Assembly: GCA_947498985.1 (NCBI GenBank)
Contig: CANMMF010000007.1
Coordinates: 256,686-319,168, forward strand
Direction of reading: 5' to 3'
From: an uncultured Paracoccaceae bacterium
GTDB taxonomy: Bacteria; Pseudomonadota; Alphaproteobacteria; Rhodobacterales; Rhodobacteraceae
DNA: 62,483 bases
The notes beneath the pieces were generated by a model. That model worked only from the letters and a program-made list of their open reading frames with translations. It made no database searches and was not told the DNA's origin. Each line of letters starts with the position of its first letter. Position 1 is the first letter of the stretch. The position numbers and the translations under genes were made by a program. Below are positions 61,714-62,483 of this stretch, one piece after another.

Positions 61714-62310
61714 TTAGCGTAGAATTTGGCGAAGCAACCTGACAGCCCGCTCGGACCGTTCCTGGCAAAAGGTATCCGATGGCTGTGGAAGACGACCAAT
61801 AACGCGCCTGATCTGCTGATCTCCGATTAGCAGGTCGAGGTAAAGCGCCACGGCCTCTCCGGTATCTTCGAAGTTCAGCACGCCCTCGTCCCGGGCGCGC
61901 AGCAGCACCCTTTCAAGCAGTGGGAACACTGCCTCTCGCCCGGCCTTTGAGAGGGTCGCGCCAAGTTCTCCACTGCTATCCGCCGCCGCTGCACGATTCA
62001 GCGCAACGGCTCTGTCGCCGGTGAGCAGGTTCAGCAATTTGGGTCCTAGCGTGCCGAGAATGGGAATCGCTTGGTGATCGGTCTCCAGTTCCGTTTCCAG
62101 GTGCTCTTTCACCACTTCTGCATTACGCGTGACAAGAGCCTGAAACAGGCCCTGCTTGTCGCCGTACCAGTTGTAGAGCGTCTCGTTCGAGGCCCGCGCT
62201 TGTTTCGCGATGCCCAGCATCGACGTGCCGCCATAGCCCTTGGCTTCCAGCACTGCATAGGCGGCGTCTTCAATCTGCTGTTGGCGCAGTGATCTCTTTT
62301 CTTCGCGCAT
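61714..62310 (-). CDS. TetR-family transcriptional regulator
   Basis: A 198-residue TetR protein. The N-terminal HTH reads RQQQIEDAAYAVLEAKGYGG, TSMLGIAKQARASNETLYNW YGDK; the remainder is the ligand-binding helical domain ending in EERSERAVRLLRQILR. The ATG at 62308-62310 gives the normal start. Two palindromes directly upstream are likely operators controlling it and the divergent gene. Confidence 0.88.
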   Translation of the reverse strand: MREEKRSLRQQQIEDAAYAVLEAKGYGGTSMLGIAKQARASNETLYNWYGDKQGLFQALVTRNAEVVKEHLETELETDHQAIPILGTLGPKLLNLLTGDRAVALNRAAAADSSGELGATLSKAGREAVFPLLERVLLRARDEGVLNFEDTGEAVALYLDLLIGDQQIRRVIGRLPQPSDTFCQERSERAVRLLRQILR

Positions 62311-62336
62311 TCCCGTCCCCTGCCTGTTGACAGCAA

Positions 62337-62382
62337 CCGTAACTGATATTACGGATATGTTCAACCGTAACATAAATTACGC
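62337..62382. promoter_or_regulatory. Two tandem TetR-type operators
   Basis: CCGTAA-N6-TTACGG (62337-62354) is perfect. A second, CCGTAA-N6-TTACGC (62365-62382), is nearly so. Their centres are 28 bp apart, so dimers would bind the same face at roughly 2.7 turns. They lie in the divergent region between tetR and the gene at 62398. Confidence 0.7.
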
Positions 62383-62397
62383 TTTTGGAGCGAGACA

Positions 62398-62483
62398 ATG
62401 TCGCAATATGACCGTCAGGCCCTTGCAGCCCTGGCCACACTGATACTGCTGCAACTCATCATGCTTTCGGCGCTCTATGCTGG
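62398..62483 (+). CDS. Start of a membrane protein (runs off the window)
   Basis: An ATG at 62398 opens a frame (MSQYDRQALAALATLILLQL then IMLSALYA) with a membrane segment at once. It is divergent from tetR and shares its operators, so it is probably the regulated target, perhaps a transporter or membrane enzyme. Only 28 codons are visible. Confidence 0.55.
   Translation, partial: MSQYDRQALAALATLILLQLIMLSALYA

Noticed and set aside
1-62483. CRISPR arrays, tRNA or rRNA genes
   Set aside because: No regularly spaced repeats, cloverleaf with conserved T-loop, or rRNA-like conserved sequence was found by eye.

Overview
The window looks like a high-GC alphaproteobacterial chromosome of the Rhodobacterales (Roseobacter) type. 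This rests on protein-level recognition: a hemP/imelysin/bacterioferritin iron operon of the arrangement seen in that order, IS1182- and IS91-type elements, a phage/plasmid primase remnant typical of the group, and 17-bp iron-box-like palindromes. No rRNA, tRNA or CRISPR array was found. The organism call is an inference.

Layout. 1-3450: the N-terminal half of a GlxA-like regulator (minus strand), a small gene with an internal TGA, and an IS1182-family copy with terminal inverted repeats and a frameshifted transposase. 3500-9972: an iron operon behind tandem palindromes. It encodes a 50-aa ORF, HemP, an unknown protein, imelysin, Bfd, bacterioferritin, a di-heme DUF1111 protein, a second imelysin and a Tat-exported DUF1513 protein. 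10077-13492: a methyltransferase, then an IS91-type HUH transposase and its partner tyrosine recombinase. The transposase gene is interrupted by at least four short hairpin-rich insertions.

13880-29870 is a mosaic of phage-type and defence genes, many freshly broken. It holds an XRE/ImmA pair with a nonsense codon, an OLD-like ATPase that seems to have replaced the 5' part of a phage primase gene, decayed small genes, an orphan Phd antitoxin and a complete type I restriction system (hsdR-hsdM-hsdS). These are followed by a frameshifted small gene, a DUF6998-like gene and a DUF4268/PD-(D/E)XK gene, closed by a twice-frameshifted large serine recombinase behind a perfect 18-bp palindrome.

29966-42395: a lower-GC block of unfamiliar genes: a helix-turn-helix protein, a winged-helix/TolB-like/TPR regulator, a vanadium-haloperoxidase-like PAP2 enzyme, a large S8 peptidase, a small membrane protein, an unknown protein, a 1037-aa protein with a peptidoglycan-binding-like C-terminus, and a patatin. 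This is the best candidate for an undescribed enzyme system.

43773-56995: a second defence island. It starts with a four-gene operon around a GHKL ATPase and a DUF6339-like protein. Next come a PD-(D/E)XK-like gene facing a controller-type regulator with recognisable C-boxes, then a phage packaging fragment (ParB-methyltransferase, DUF5681, TerL). It ends with an EcoRII-type restriction system (HTH-fused Dcm, Vsr, EcoRII endonuclease) and a GIY-YIG-like protein. 57140-62483: ordinary chromosomal genes (glutathione transferase, alpha/beta hydrolase, AraC regulator, TPR-like protein, chorismate mutase, TetR regulator with two operators, and the start of a divergent membrane protein), separated by dispersed intergenic repeats.
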